The notes beneath the pieces are model-generated. The model had not been told where the DNA came from, searched no databases, and saw nothing but the letters and a program-made list of their open reading frames with translations. From Xestospongia bergquistia (lineage: Eukaryota > Porifera > Demospongiae > Haplosclerida > Petrosiidae): a stretch of 64,000 bases of DNA. The stretch's first letter is position 1. Each line of letters begins with the position of its first letter. Of this stretch, positions 48,131 to 61,300 are shown piece by piece. The DNA lies in the NCBI GenBank assembly GCA_963965975.1, contig OZ014416.1:4216001-4280000 (forward strand), in the 5' to 3' direction. Position numbers and translations under genes: made by a program.

Positions 48131-48726
48131 ACTGTACTTTAGATTATTGGTGATAGCTACTTGTAGTAACTTTTCTGCTGCTCTATTATATGCTATAAAT
48201 CAGCTAGGAAAGCCAAATCTATCTTTTAAAAAAGAGCATATCTTTTCTATTGTAGCTATACATAATGGAAAAGATGTCTTCGTGTGGTTACCAACTGGTT
48301 TTGGAAAGAGTTTGTGTTTCAAAATCCTCCCTTTCATGATGGATTACAAGCTAGGTTATGAACCGACTGCTTGAATTCCTCTAGGTCTACAACAGATTTC
48401 ATAAAAATATATGAAGAGAGACTATCATATCATGTCCAGAAACAATAACATCAAGTAAAGCAGTTATTCACGAACCCCAATTATTTCACATTCCAACAGC
48501 ACTGAACAAATTTGTTGCTCTTTCGGCTTCCACTAAATAAATCTCTGCATTACTGACAAACTCGTGCTTAAACTCGTGTAGTGAAAAAAACGTCATCAAT
48601 ATAAACCCGACCCATCAATTCGTCATTTAATTTAAAATGTGTCATTATGATGTCAATAATTATGTGCATGCGCAAGCAGTAATGACCAGGCTCTTTTCTA
48701 CCGCGAAAGTCTGGGTACGAGGCTAG
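48131..48726 (+). mobile_element. Third copy of the nonautonomous element, carrying a RecQ-like fragment
   Basis: The right end CTGGGTACGAGGCTAG at 48711-48726 and about 150 bases inside it match the 33.3 kb and 35.4 kb elements in opposite orientation, including AACGTCATCAATATAAACC and TCATTTAATTTAAAATG. The left TIR is missing. The interior preserves a helicase fragment better than the other copies. Confidence 0.8.
48147..48377 (+). pseudogene. RecQ-type DNA helicase fragment (N-terminal motifs only)
   Basis: An open block of about 75 codons reads PNLSFKKEHIFSIVAIHNGK then DVFVWLPTGFGKSLCFKILP. FKKEH occupies the place of the F-K-x-x-Q motif 0 of RecQ helicases (Q replaced by H), and LPTGFGKS is the Walker A motif that binds ATP. 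Spacing between the two is typical. The frame stops at 48375-48377, well before the DEAH box and all later motifs, and no initiator ATG is evident, so this is a captured gene piece and cannot work as a helicase. It lies inside a nonautonomous transposon. Confidence 0.85.
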
Positions 48727-50590
48727 TACTAAATAAAAACATTCGACTAATTTTATTGAGACTTGCTACATCGTACAAAATATATTGGTTACTAAAGTCT
48801 TTATATTACAGAGAAAAGGACTAGTGAGATATTATATTTCAAAAAGACTTACAATAGGCTTAGTTAAGATAACAAATGCACTAAAACTAAGGACTAAAGC
48901 TCACTGAATTTAAAAGTCATGCTACATATACTACAGCACATGGAGTACTGCTTCTCTGACTGTATTTGTTACTACTATCTTTCCATTTCTAGTACAAACC
49001 TTTTCAAGCTGATACTGATACCAAAGCAGACACAATGGGGGTAAAAAGCCTTTTAAAAACACTTGATTAATATTATTCAGACTTCCTACATTGTACTAAA
49101 TATACTGGTTATAGGTGCGATATTACATTATAAAATGACATATTACAGGTTTAGTTAAGATAACAAATGCACTAAAACTAAGGGCTAAAGCTCATTGAAT
49201 TTAAAGTCAAGCTAGATATACTAATGCACAATGGAACAATGACACAATGGGAGTAAAAAGCCTTTCAAAAACACTTTACTAATATTATTCAGATTTCCTA
49301 CATTGCACTAAATATACTGGTTACTAAAGTATATATTAGAGAGAAAAGAAACAGTCAGATATGTTTTCAAATGACAGGCTTAGTTTTTGTGTGTCTGACT
49401 GAATTTGAAACTCAAGCTACATATACTAACTCACATGGAGTACTACTTACGTGAACGTATTTGTTACTACTGTCTTTCCCTTTCGTTGTAGCGTTTACTA
49501 CACAGGAGACAGTCAAATGACTTGGCTGCATGGAATCCAGTTCCTTCTTCTGTCTTGCTAAACAGCCCTGCAGAAGTAATGTCCTGACCCATTTGCTACT
49601 AAAGAAGTAATGCTGTCTAAGATTTCTAGTACAAACCTTTACAAGCTGATACTGAAACCAAAGAAGACACAATGGGGGTAAAAAGCCTTTTATACTGGTT
49701 ATTAAGTGTATATATTACAGAGACAAGGAAACGTGACATATGTTTTAAAATGACTTATTACAGGCTTAGTTAAGATAACAAATGCACTAAAACTAAGGAC
49801 TAAAGCTCATTGAATTTAAAGTCAAGCTAGATATACTAACACAAATGAACTATTGATACACTGACTGTATTTATTTCCTAATGGGCTGTAGCGAGGAACA
49901 TTAGTGTCTCGGATTTACTGCAAAGAACACTGTCAAATGATTTGGCTGGATGGAATCTGGTTCCTTCTTCTATCTTGCAAAACAGCCCTGTAGAAAGAAA
50001 GTCATGAATCTTTGGTTGCTAAAACGAAGTAACGATGCGCTGAACTAAGGGCTAAAGCTCATTGAATTTGAATTTAAAGTCAAGCTACATATATTAACAC
50101 ACTTCACTGTATTTACTTGCCCTTGGGCTATAGCAAGGAACATTATTGTCTTGGATTTACTGCAGAGAACACTGTCAAGTGACTTGGCTGAATGGAATCT
50201 AGTTCCTTCTTCTGTTTTGCTAAACAGCCCTGTGGAAATAAAGTTGTGAATGATTCGTTGCTAAAATAAAGTAATGCTGTTTAAGATTTCTTGTACAAAC
50301 ATTTACAAGCTGATACTAATACCAAAAAAGACACGATGGGGGTAAAAATCTTTTAAAAACACTTGACTAATATTATTCAGACTTGCTACATTGTACTAAA
50401 TATACTGGTTATTAAAGTGTATATATTACAGAGACAAGGATAGGTGAGATATATATTTTAAAATGACTTATTACAGGCTTAGTTAAGATAACAAATGCAC
50501 TAAACTAAGGGCTAAAGCTCATTAAATTTAAAGTCAACCTATATATACTAACACCCTTGACTGTATTTACTTGCCCTTGGGCTATAGCGA

Positions 50591-50683
50591 GGCTCCAACT
50601 GTATAATATCCTCCGGCAACAGCTGGTACAAGAATTACATCTGCTTTTGCTCTTCCAGTAATTGAAATGCCTCTTCTACGATC
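50591..50683 (-). other. Conserved coding-like block on the minus strand, unknown family
   Basis: 31 codons without a stop, including RRRGISITGRAKADVILVPA then VAGGYYTVGA. Homologous blocks in the higher-order repeats (41573-41665 and equivalents near 46.1, 54.5 and 59.1 kb) keep this frame open. An overlapping frame (ISVEIVEEAFQLLEEQ) is open here but has a stop in those copies. It looks like an exon fragment swept into the array. I do not recognise the protein. Confidence 0.4.
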
Positions 50684-51461
50684 TCAACTGAAATACCATG
50701 TATATCAAAACCCACCTAATAATAAAGAATATTTAATGATAATTATTGCTGTGTCACTCACAAATATCACAGTTTTAGCACCTTCATTTAGTAAAGCTCA
50801 TTGAATTTAAAGTCAAGCTATACATACTAACACACTTCACTGTATTTACTTGCCCTTGGGCTATAGCGAGTAACATTTTTGTTTTGGATTTACTGCAGAG
50901 AACACTGTCAAATGATTTGGCTGAATGGAATCTAGTTCCTTCTTCTATTTTGCTAAACAGCCCTGTAGAAATAAAGTCATGAAACTTTGGCTGCTAAAAC
51001 GAAGTAACGATGAACTAAACTAAGGGCTAAAGCTCATTGAATTTAAAGTCAAGCTATATATACTAACACACTTCACAGTACTTACTTGCCCTTTGGCTAT
51101 AGCGAGAAACATTATTGTCTTGGATTTACTGCGGAGAACACCGTCAAATGTTTTGGCTTAATGGAATCCAGTTCCTTCTTCTGTCTTGCTAAACAACCCT
51201 GCAGAAATAAAGTTATGACCCATTGGTTGCTAAAACAAAGTAATACTGTCTAAGATTTCTAGCAAAAACTATTACAACGTGACACCACAAACGCAATAAA
51301 CTAAGGGCTAAAGCTCCTTGAATTTAAAGTCAAGCTATATATACTAACACACTTCACTGTATTTACTTGCCCTTAGGCTATAGCGAGGAACATTATTGTC
51401 TTGGATTTACTGCAGAGAACACTGTCAAATGATTTGGCTAAATGGAATCTGGTTTCTTCTT

Positions 51462-53748
51462 CTATCTTGCTAAACAGCCCTGTAGAAATAAAGTCATGAA
51501 TCTTTGGTTGCTAAAACGAAGTAACGATGCACTAACACACTTGACTGTATTTACTTGCCCTTGGGCTATAGCGAGGAACATTATTGTCTTGGATTTACTG
51601 CAGAGAACACTGTAAAATGACCTGGCTGAATGGAATCCAGTTCCTTCTTCTGTCTTGCTAAACAACCCTGCAGAAATAAAGTCATGACTCCATGGTTTGT
51701 AAAATGAAGTAATACTGTCTAAGATTTCTGCCACAAAATATTACAACGGAATACTACAAATGCACTAAACAAAGGGCTAAAGCTCATTGAATTTAAACTC
51801 AAGCTATATATACTAACACACTTGACTGTATTTACTTGCCCATGGGCTATAGCGAGGGACATTATTGTCTTGGATTTACTGCAGAGAACACTGTCAAATG
51901 ATTTGGCTGAATGCATCTGGTTCCTTCCTCTGTCTTGCTAAACAGACCTGTAGAAATAAAACAGTGAATGATTGGGTGCCAAAAAGAAGTTATGCTGTCT
52001 AACATTTCTAGTACAAACCATTGCAAGCTGATACTACAAATCCACTAAACTTAGGGCTAAAATTCATTGAATTTAAACTCAAGCTATATATACTAACACT
52101 CTTCACTGTATTTACTTGCCCTTGCGTTATAGTGAGGAACATTATTGTCTTGGATTTACTGCAGAGAACACTGTCAAATGATTTGGCTGAATGGAATCTG
52201 GTTCCTTCTTCTATCTTGCTAAACAGCCCTGTAGAAATAAAGTCATGAATCTTTAGTTGCTAAAACGAAGTAACGATGCACTAAACTAAGGGCTAAAGCT
52301 CATTTATTTAAAGTCAAGCTATATATACTAATACACTTCACTGTATTTACTTCCCCTTAGGCTATAGCGAGAAACATTATTGTCTTGGATTTACTGCAGA
52401 GAACACAGTCAAATGTTTTGGCTGAATGGAATCCAGTTCCTTCTTCTGTCTTGCTAAACAGCCCTGTAGAAACAAAGTCGTGACTCATTGGTTGCTACTG
52501 AAGACGTAATGCTGTATGAGATTTCTAGTACAAACCTTTACAAGCTGATACTGTTACGAAAGAAGACACAATGGGGGTAAAAACCCTTTTATACTGGTTA
52601 TTAAAGTGTATATATTACAGAGACAAGGAAACGTGACATATGTTTTAAAATGACTTATTACAGGCTTAGTTAAGATAACAAATGCACTAAACTAAGGGCT
52701 AAAGCTCATTGAATTTAATGTCAAGCTAGATATACTAACACAAATGAAGTATTGATACACTGACTGTATTTATTTGCCCATGGGCTGTAGCGAGGAACAT
52801 TAGTGTCTTGGATTTACTGCAGAGACCACTGTCAAATGATTTGGCTGAATGGAATCTGGTTCCTTCTTCTATCTTGCTAAACAGCCCTGTAGAAAGAAAG
52901 TCATGAATCTTTGGTGGCTAAAACGAAGTAAAGATGCACTAAACTAAAGGCTAAAGCTCATTGAATTTAAAGTCAAGCTATATATACTAACACACTTGAC
53001 TGTATTTACTTGCCCTTGGGCTATAGCGAGGAACATTATTGCTAAAATGAAGTAATGCAGTCTAAGATTTCTAGTATAACCATTACAAACACATTCACAT
53101 ATGATATCGGACAATACTCAAGACTCAATAAAATCTCTACAATATGCACATTTTATAATATAAAGTGCATAGATAACTTATGGGACAGGAAGTCTACACA
53201 TGATAATCATATTCACAAGTATACACAATACAATAACCAACCAATAATACAGCACAAGCTGATACTGACACAAACGTAGAGACAGTGAGGGTAAACAGCC
53301 CTGCAGAAATAAAGTTGTGACAAAACATTACAAGCTAATACTGATACAAAAGTAGACACAATAGGTTTAAAAGGGCTTGTACTAAATAAAAACACTTGAC
53401 TAACTACTCATATAATGGTAGACATAATGGGGCTAAATAGGCTTGTAGTGATAAATGACTTGGCTGAATGGAATCCTGTTCCTTCTTCTGTCTTGCTAAA
53501 CAACCCTGCAGAAATAAAGTCATGACTCATTGCTTGCTAAAACAAAGTAATACTGTCTAAGATTTCTAGCACAAATTATTACAACGTGATACTAGAAATG
53601 CACTAAACTAAGGGCTAAAGCTCATTGAATTTAAACTCAAGCTATATACACTAACACACTTGACTGCATTTACTTGCCCATGGGCTATAGCGAGGAACAT
53701 TATTGTCTTGGATTTACTGCAGAGAAGAATGGCAAATGATTTGGCTGA
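51462..53748. repeat. Higher-order repeat copy C, partial
   Basis: Matches 43.1-45.4 kb and 56.0-58.3 kb nearly base for base from CCTGTAGAAATAAAG (51479) onward. Its left neighbour is a complete core, so it preserves the unfused side of the junction. Confidence 0.9.
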
Positions 53749-56700
53749 ATGGAATCTGGTTCCTTTTTCTATCTTGCTAAACAGCCCTGTAGAAATAAAG
53801 TCATGAATCTTTGGCTGCTAAAACGAAGTAACGATGAAGTAAACAAAGGGCTAAAGCTCATTGAATTTAAAGTCAAGCTATATATACTAATATGCTTGAC
53901 TGTATTTACTTGCCCTTGGGCTATAGCAAGGAACATTATTGTCTTGGATTTACTGCAGAGAACACTGTCAAATGACCTGGCTGAATGAAATCCAGTTCCT
54001 TCTTGTGTCTTGCTAAACAACCCTGCTAAAATAAAGTCATGACTCCATGTTTGCTAAAACAAAGTAATACTGTCTAAGATTTCTAGCACAAAATATTACA
54101 ACGTGATTACAAATGCACTAAACTAAGGGCTAAAGCTCATTGAATTTAAACTCAAGCTATATATACTAACACACTTCACTGTATTTACTTGCCCTTGGGC
54201 TATAGTGAGGAACATTATTGTCTTGGATTTACTGCAGAGAACACCGTCAAATGATTTGGCTGAATGGAAACTAGTTCCTTCTTCTGTTTTGGTAAACAGA
54301 CCTGTAGAAATGAAGTTGTGAATGATTGGTTGCTAAAACGAAGTAATGCTGTCTAGGATTTCTAGTACAAACCTTTACAAGCTGATACTGATACCAAACA
54401 AGACACAATAGGGGTTAAAAGCCCTGCAGAAATAAAGTCGTACTCATTGGTTGCGAAAACGCTAAGATTTCTAGTACACATCGTGACAAGCTTACTGATG
54501 TTATCTTTAGTCTTATATGAGACTCCAACTGTATAATATCCTTCAGCAACAGCTGGTACAAGAATTACATCTGCTTTTGCTCTTCCTATAATTGAAATGC
54601 CTCCTCTACGATCTCAACTGAAATACTAGGTATATCAGAACCCACCTAATAATAAAGATAAAATATTTAATGATAATTATTGCTGTGTCACTCACAAATA
54701 TCACAATTTTAGCAGCTTCATTTAGTAAAGCTCATTGAATTTAAAGTCAAGCTATATATACTAACACATTTCACTGTATTTACTTGCCCTTAGGCTATAG
54801 CAAGGAACATTATTGTCTTGGATTTACTGCAGAGAACACCGTCAAATGTTTTGGCTGAATGGAATCCAGTTCCTTCTTCTGTCTTGCTAAACAGCCTGTA
54901 GAAATAAAGTCGTGACTCATTGGTTGCTACTAAAGAAGTAATGCTTCTATGATTTCTATTACAAACCTTTACAAGCTGATACTGATACCAGAGAAGACAC
55001 AATGGGGGTGAAAAGACTTTTATACTGGTTATTAAAGTGTATATATTACAGAGACAAGGAAACGTGATATATGTTTTAAAATGACTTATTACAGGCTTAG
55101 TTAAGATAACAAATGCACTAGAACTAAGGAGTAAAGCTCATTGAATTTAAAGTCAAGCTAGATATATTAACACAAATGAATTGATACACTGACTGTATTT
55201 ACTTGCCCATGGGCTGTAGCGAGGAACATTGTTGTCTTGGATTTACTGCAGAGACCACTGTCAAATGATTTGGCTGAATGGAATCTGGTTCCTTCTTCTA
55301 TCTTGCTAAACAGCCCTGTAGAAAGAAAGTCATGAATCTTTGGTGGCTAAAACGAAGTAAAGATGCACTAAACTAAAGGCTAAAGCTCATTGAATTTAAA
55401 GTCAAGCTATATATACTAACACACTTGACTGTATTTACTTGCCCTTGGGCTATAGCGAGAAACATTATTGCTAAAATGAAGTAATGCAGTCTAAGATTTC
55501 TAGTATAACCATTACAAACACATTCACATATGATATCGGACAATACTCAAGACTCAATAAAATCTCTACAATATGCACATTTTATAATATAAAGTGCATA
55601 GATAACTTATGGGACAGGAAGTCTACACATGATAATCATATTCACAAGTATACACAATACAATAACCAACCAATAATACAGCACAAGCTGATACTGACAC
55701 AAACGTAGAGACAGTGAGGGTAAACAGCCCTGCAGAAATAAAGTTGTGACAAAACATTACAAGCTAATACTGATACAAAAGTAGACACAATAGGTTTAAA
55801 AGGGCTTGTACTAAATAAAAACACTTGACTAACTACTCATATAATGGTAGACATAATGGGGCTAAATAGGCTTGTAGTGATAAAACAATTGACTAATATT
55901 ATTCAGACTTCCTACATTGTACTAAATATACCGGTTACTAAAGTTTATATATTAGAGAAAAGGAATAGTCAGATATGTTTCCAAATGACTTATCAGATGC
56001 ACTAAAACTAAGGGCTAAAACTGACTCAATTTCTTTTGTTCTAGCGAGTAACATCCTGTAGAAATAAAGTCATGAATCTTTGGTTGCTAAAACGAAGTAA
56101 CGATGCACTAACACACTTGACTGTATTTACTTGCCCTTGGGCTACAGCGAGGAACATTATTGTCTTGGATTTACTGCAGAGAACACTGTAAAATGACCTG
56201 GCTGAATGGAATCCAGTTCCTTCTTCTGTCTTGCTAAACAACCCTGCAGAAATAAAGTCATGACTCCATGGTTTGTAAAATGAAGTAATACTGTCTAAGA
56301 TTTCTGCCACAAAATATTACAACGGAATACTACAAATGCACTAAACAAAGGGCTAAAGCTCATTGAATTTAAACTCAAGCTATATATACTAACACACTTG
56401 ACTGTATTTACTTGCCCATGGGCTATAGCGAGGGACATTATTGTCTTGGATTTACTGCAGAGAACACTGTCAAATGATTTGGCTGAATGCATCTGGTTCC
56501 TTCCTCTGTCTTGCTAAACAGCCCTGTAGAAATAAAACAGTGAATGATTGGGTGCCAAAAAGAAGTTATGCTGTCTAACATTTCTAGTACAAACCATTGC
56601 AAGCTGATACTACAAATCCACTAAACTTAGGGCTAAAATTTATTGAATTTAAACTCAAGCTATATATACTAACACACTTCACTGTATTTACTTGCCCTTG

Positions 56701-58324
56701 CGTTATAGTGAGGAACATTATTGTCTTGGATTTACTGCAGAGAACACTGTCAAATGATTTGGCTGAATGGAATCTGGTTCCTTCTTCTATCTTGCTAAAC
56801 AGCCCTGTAGAAATAAAGTCATGAATCTTTAGTTGCTAAAACGAAGTAACGATGCACTAAACTAAGGGCTAAAGCTCATTTATTTAAAGTCAAGCTATAT
56901 ATACTAATACACTTCACTGTATTTACTTCCCCTTAGGCTATAGCGAGAAACATTATTGTCTTGCATTTACTGCAGAGAACACAGTCAAATGTTTTGGCTG
57001 AATGGAATCCAGTTCCTTCTTCTGTCTTGCTAAACAGCCCTGTAGAAACAAAGTCGTGACTCATTGGTTGCTACTGAAGACGTAATGCTGTATGAGATTT
57101 CTAGTACAAACCTTTACAAGCTGATACTGTTACGAAAGAAGACACAATGGGGGTAAAAACCCTTTTATACTGGTTATTAAAGTGTATATATTACAGAGAC
57201 AAGGAAACGTGACATATGTTTTAAAATGACTTATTACAGGCTTAGTTAAGATAACAAATGCACTAAACTAAGGGCTAAAGCTCATTGAATTTAATGTCAA
57301 GCTAGATATACTAACACAAATGAAGTATTGATACACTGACTGTATTTATTTGCCCAAGGGCTGTAGCGAGGAACATTAGTGTCTTGGATTTACTGCAGAG
57401 ACCACTGTCAAATGATTTGGCTGAATGGAATCTGGTTCCTTCTTCTATCTTGCTAAACAGCCCTGTAGAAAGAAAGTCATGAATCTTTGGTGGCTAAAAC
57501 GAAGTAAAGATGCACTAAACTAAAGGCTAAAGCTCATTGAATTTAAAGTCAAGCTATATATACTAACACACTTGACTGTATTTACTTGCCCTTGGGCTAT
57601 AGCGAGGAACATTATTGCTAAAATGAAGTAATGCAGTCTAAGATTTCTAGTATAACCATTACAAACACATTCACATATGATATCGGACAATACTCAAGAC
57701 TCAATAAAATCTCTACAATATGCACATTTTATAATATAAAGTGCATAGATAACTTATGGGACAGGAAGTCTACACATGATAATCATATTCACAAGTATAC
57801 ACAATACAATAACCAACCAATAATACAGCACAAGCTGATACTGACACAAACGTAGAGACAGTGAGGGTAAACAGCCCTGCAGAAATAAAGTTGTGACAAA
57901 ACATTACAAGCTAATACTGATACAAAAGTAGACACAATAGGTTTAAAAGGGCTTGTACTAAATAAAAACACTTGACTAACTACTCATATAATGGTAGACA
58001 TAATGGGGCTAAATAGGCTTGTAGTGATAAATGACTTGGCTGAATGGAATCCTGTTCCTTCTTCTGTCTTGCTAAACAACCCTGCAGAAATAAAGTCATG
58101 ACTCATTGCTTGCTAAAACAAAGTAATACTGTCTAAGATTTCTAGCACAAATTATTACAACGTGATACTAGAAATGCACTAAACTAAGGGCTAAAGCTCA
58201 TTGAATTTAAACTCAAGCTATATACACTAACACACTTGACTGCATTTACTTGCCCATGGGCTATAGCGAGGAACATTATTGTCTTGGATTTACTGCAGAG
58301 AAGAATGGCAAATGATTTGGCTGA
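53749..58324. repeat. Higher-order repeat copy D (4576 bp)
   Basis: The anchor recurs at exactly 4576 bp. The deletion junction lies at 56055/56056 and the second one near 58030. The unit is an uneven dimer: a shared block starts at 55484 and 57631 (2147 apart), and again at 60060 (2429 apart). Confidence 0.93.
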
Positions 58325-61300
58325 ATGGAATCTGGTTCCTTTTTCTATCTTGCTAAACAGCCCTGTAGAAATAAAGTCATGAATCTTTGGCTGCTAAAAC
58401 GAAGTAACGATGAAGTAAACAAAGGGCTAAAGCTCATTGAATTTAAAGTCAAGCTATATATACTAATATGCTTGACTGTATTTACTTGCCCTTGGGCTAT
58501 AGCAAGGAACATTATTGTCTTGGATTTACTGCAGAGAACACTGTCAAATGACCTGGCTGAATGAAATCCAGTTCCTTCTTGTGTCTTGCTAAACAACCCT
58601 GCTAAAATAAAGTCATGACTCCATGTTTGCTAAAACAAAGTAATACTGTCTAAGATTTCTAGCACAAAATATTACAACGTGATTACAAATGCACTAAACT
58701 AAGGGCTAAAGCTCATTGAATTTAAACTCAAGCTATATATACTAACACACTTCACTGTATTTACTTGCCCTTGGGCTATAGTGAGGAACATTATTGTCTT
58801 GGATTTACTGCAGAGAACACCGTCAAATGATTTGGCTGAATGGAAACTAGTTCCTTCTTCTGTTTTGGTAAACAGACCTGTAGAAATGAAGTTGTGAATG
58901 ATTGGTTGCTAAAACGAAGTAATGCTGTCTAGGATTTCTAGTACAAACCTTTACAAGCTGATACTGATACCAAACAAGACACAATAGGGGTTAAAAGCCC
59001 TGCAGAAATAAAGTCGTACTCATTGGTTGCGAAAACGCTAAGATTTCTAGTACACATCGTGACAAGCTTACTGATGTTATCTTTAGTCTTATATGAGAGT
59101 CCAACTGTATAATATCCTTCAGCAACAGCTGGTACAAGAATTACATCTGCTTTTGCTCTTCCTATAATTGAAATGCCTCCTCTACGATCTCAACTGAAAT
59201 ACTAGGTATATCAGAACCCACCTAATAATAAAGATAAAATATTTAATGATAATTATTGCTGTGTCACTCACAAATATCACAATTTTAGCAGCTTCATTTA
59301 GTAAAGCTCATTGAATTTAAAGTCAAGCTATATATACTAACACATTTCACTGTATTTACTTGCCCTTAGGCTATAGCAAGGAACATTATTGTCTTGGATT
59401 TACTGCAGAGAACACCGTCAAATGTTTTGGCTGAATGGAATCCAGTTCCTTCTTCTGTCTTGCTAAACAGCCTGTAGAAATAAAGTCGTGACTCATTGGT
59501 TGCTACTAAAGAAGTAATGCTTCTATGATTTCTATTACAAACCTTTACAAGCTGATACTGATACCAGAGAAGACACAATGGGGGTGAAAAGACTTTTATA
59601 CTGGTTATTAAAGTGTATATATTACAGAGACAAGGAAACGTGATATATGTTTTAAAATGACTTATTACAGGCTTAGTTAAGATAACAAATGCACTAGAAC
59701 TAAGGAGTAAAGCTCATTGAATTTAAAGTCAAGCTAGATATATTAACACAAATGAATTGATACACTGACTGTATTTACTTGCCCATGGGCTGTAGCGAGG
59801 AACATTGTTGTCTTGGATTTACTGCAGAGACCACTGTCAAATGATTTGGCTGAATGGAATCTGGTTCCTTCTTCTATCTTGCTAAACAGCCCTGTAGAAA
59901 GAAAGTCATGAATCTTTGGTGGCTAAAACGAAGTAAAGATGCACTAAACTAAAGGCTAAAGCTCATTGAATTTAAAGTCAAGCTATATATACTAACACAC
60001 TTGACTGTATTTACTTGCCCTTGGGCTATAGCGAGAAACATTATTGCTAAAATGAAGTAATGCAGTCTAAGATTTCTAGTATAACCATTACAAACACATT
60101 CACATATGATATCGGACAATACTCAAGACTCAATAAAATCTCTACAATATGCACATTTTATAATATAAAGTGCATAGATAACTTATGGGACAGGAAGTCT
60201 ACACATGATAATCATATTCACAAGTATACACAATACAATAACCAACCAATAATACAGCACAAGCTGATACTGACACAAACGTAGAGACAGTGAGGGTAAA
60301 CAGCCCTGCAGAAATAAAGTTGTGACAAAACATTACAAGCTAATACTGATACAAAAGTAGACACAATAGGTTTAAAAGGGCTTGTACTAAATAAAAACAC
60401 TTGACTAACTACTCATATAATGGTAGACATAATGGGGCTAAATAGGCTTGTAGTGATAAAACAATTGACTAATATTATTCAGACTTCCTACATTGTACTA
60501 AATATACTGGTTACTAAAGTTTATATATTAGAGAAAAGGAATAGTCAGATATGTTTCCAAATGACTTATCAGATGCACTAAAACTAAGGGCTAAAACTGA
60601 CTCAATTTCTTTTGTTCTAGCGAGTAACATCCTGTAGAAATAAAGTCATGAATCTTTGGTTGCTAAAACGAAGTAACGATGCACTAACACACTTGACTGT
60701 ATTTACTTGCCCTTGGGCTACAGCGAGGAACATTATTGTCTTGGATTTACTGCAGAGAACACTGTAAAATGACCTGGCTGAATGGAATCCAGTTCCTTCT
60801 TCTGTCTTGCTAAACAACCCTGCAGAAATAAAGTCATGACTCCATGGTTTGTAAAATGAAGTAATACTGTCTAAGATTTCTGCCACAAAATATTACAACG
60901 GAATACTACAAATGCACTAAACAAAGGGCTAAAGCTCATTGAATTTAAACTCAAGCTATATATACTAACACACTTGACTGTATTTACTTGCCCATGGGCT
61001 ATAGCGAGGGACATTATTGTCTTGGATTTACTGCAGAGAACACTGTCAAATGATTTGGCTGAATGCATCTGGTTCCTTCCTCTGTCTTGCTAAACAGCCC
61101 TGTAGAAATAAAACAGTGAATGATTGGGTGCCAAAAAGAAGTTATGCTGTCTAACATTTCTAGTACAAACCATTGCAAGCTGATACTACAAATCCACTAA
61201 ACTTAGGGCTAAAATTTATTGAATTTAAACTCAAGCTATATATACTAACACACTTCACTGTATTTACTTGCCCTTGCGTTATAGTGAGGAACATTATTGT

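Larger units (their letters stand above)
47673..51461. repeat. Unamplified, more diverged stretch of the exon-like array
   Basis: This stretch occurs once. It contains older cores with better splice-like signals, for example TTCCTTCTGTTCTAG before the core at 47966 with GTAAAG at its end, and TTTCCCTTTCGTTGTAG at 49476-49492. It also contains the RecQ-carrying element. From about 50.5 kb it resembles the amplified repeat closely. Confidence 0.85.
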
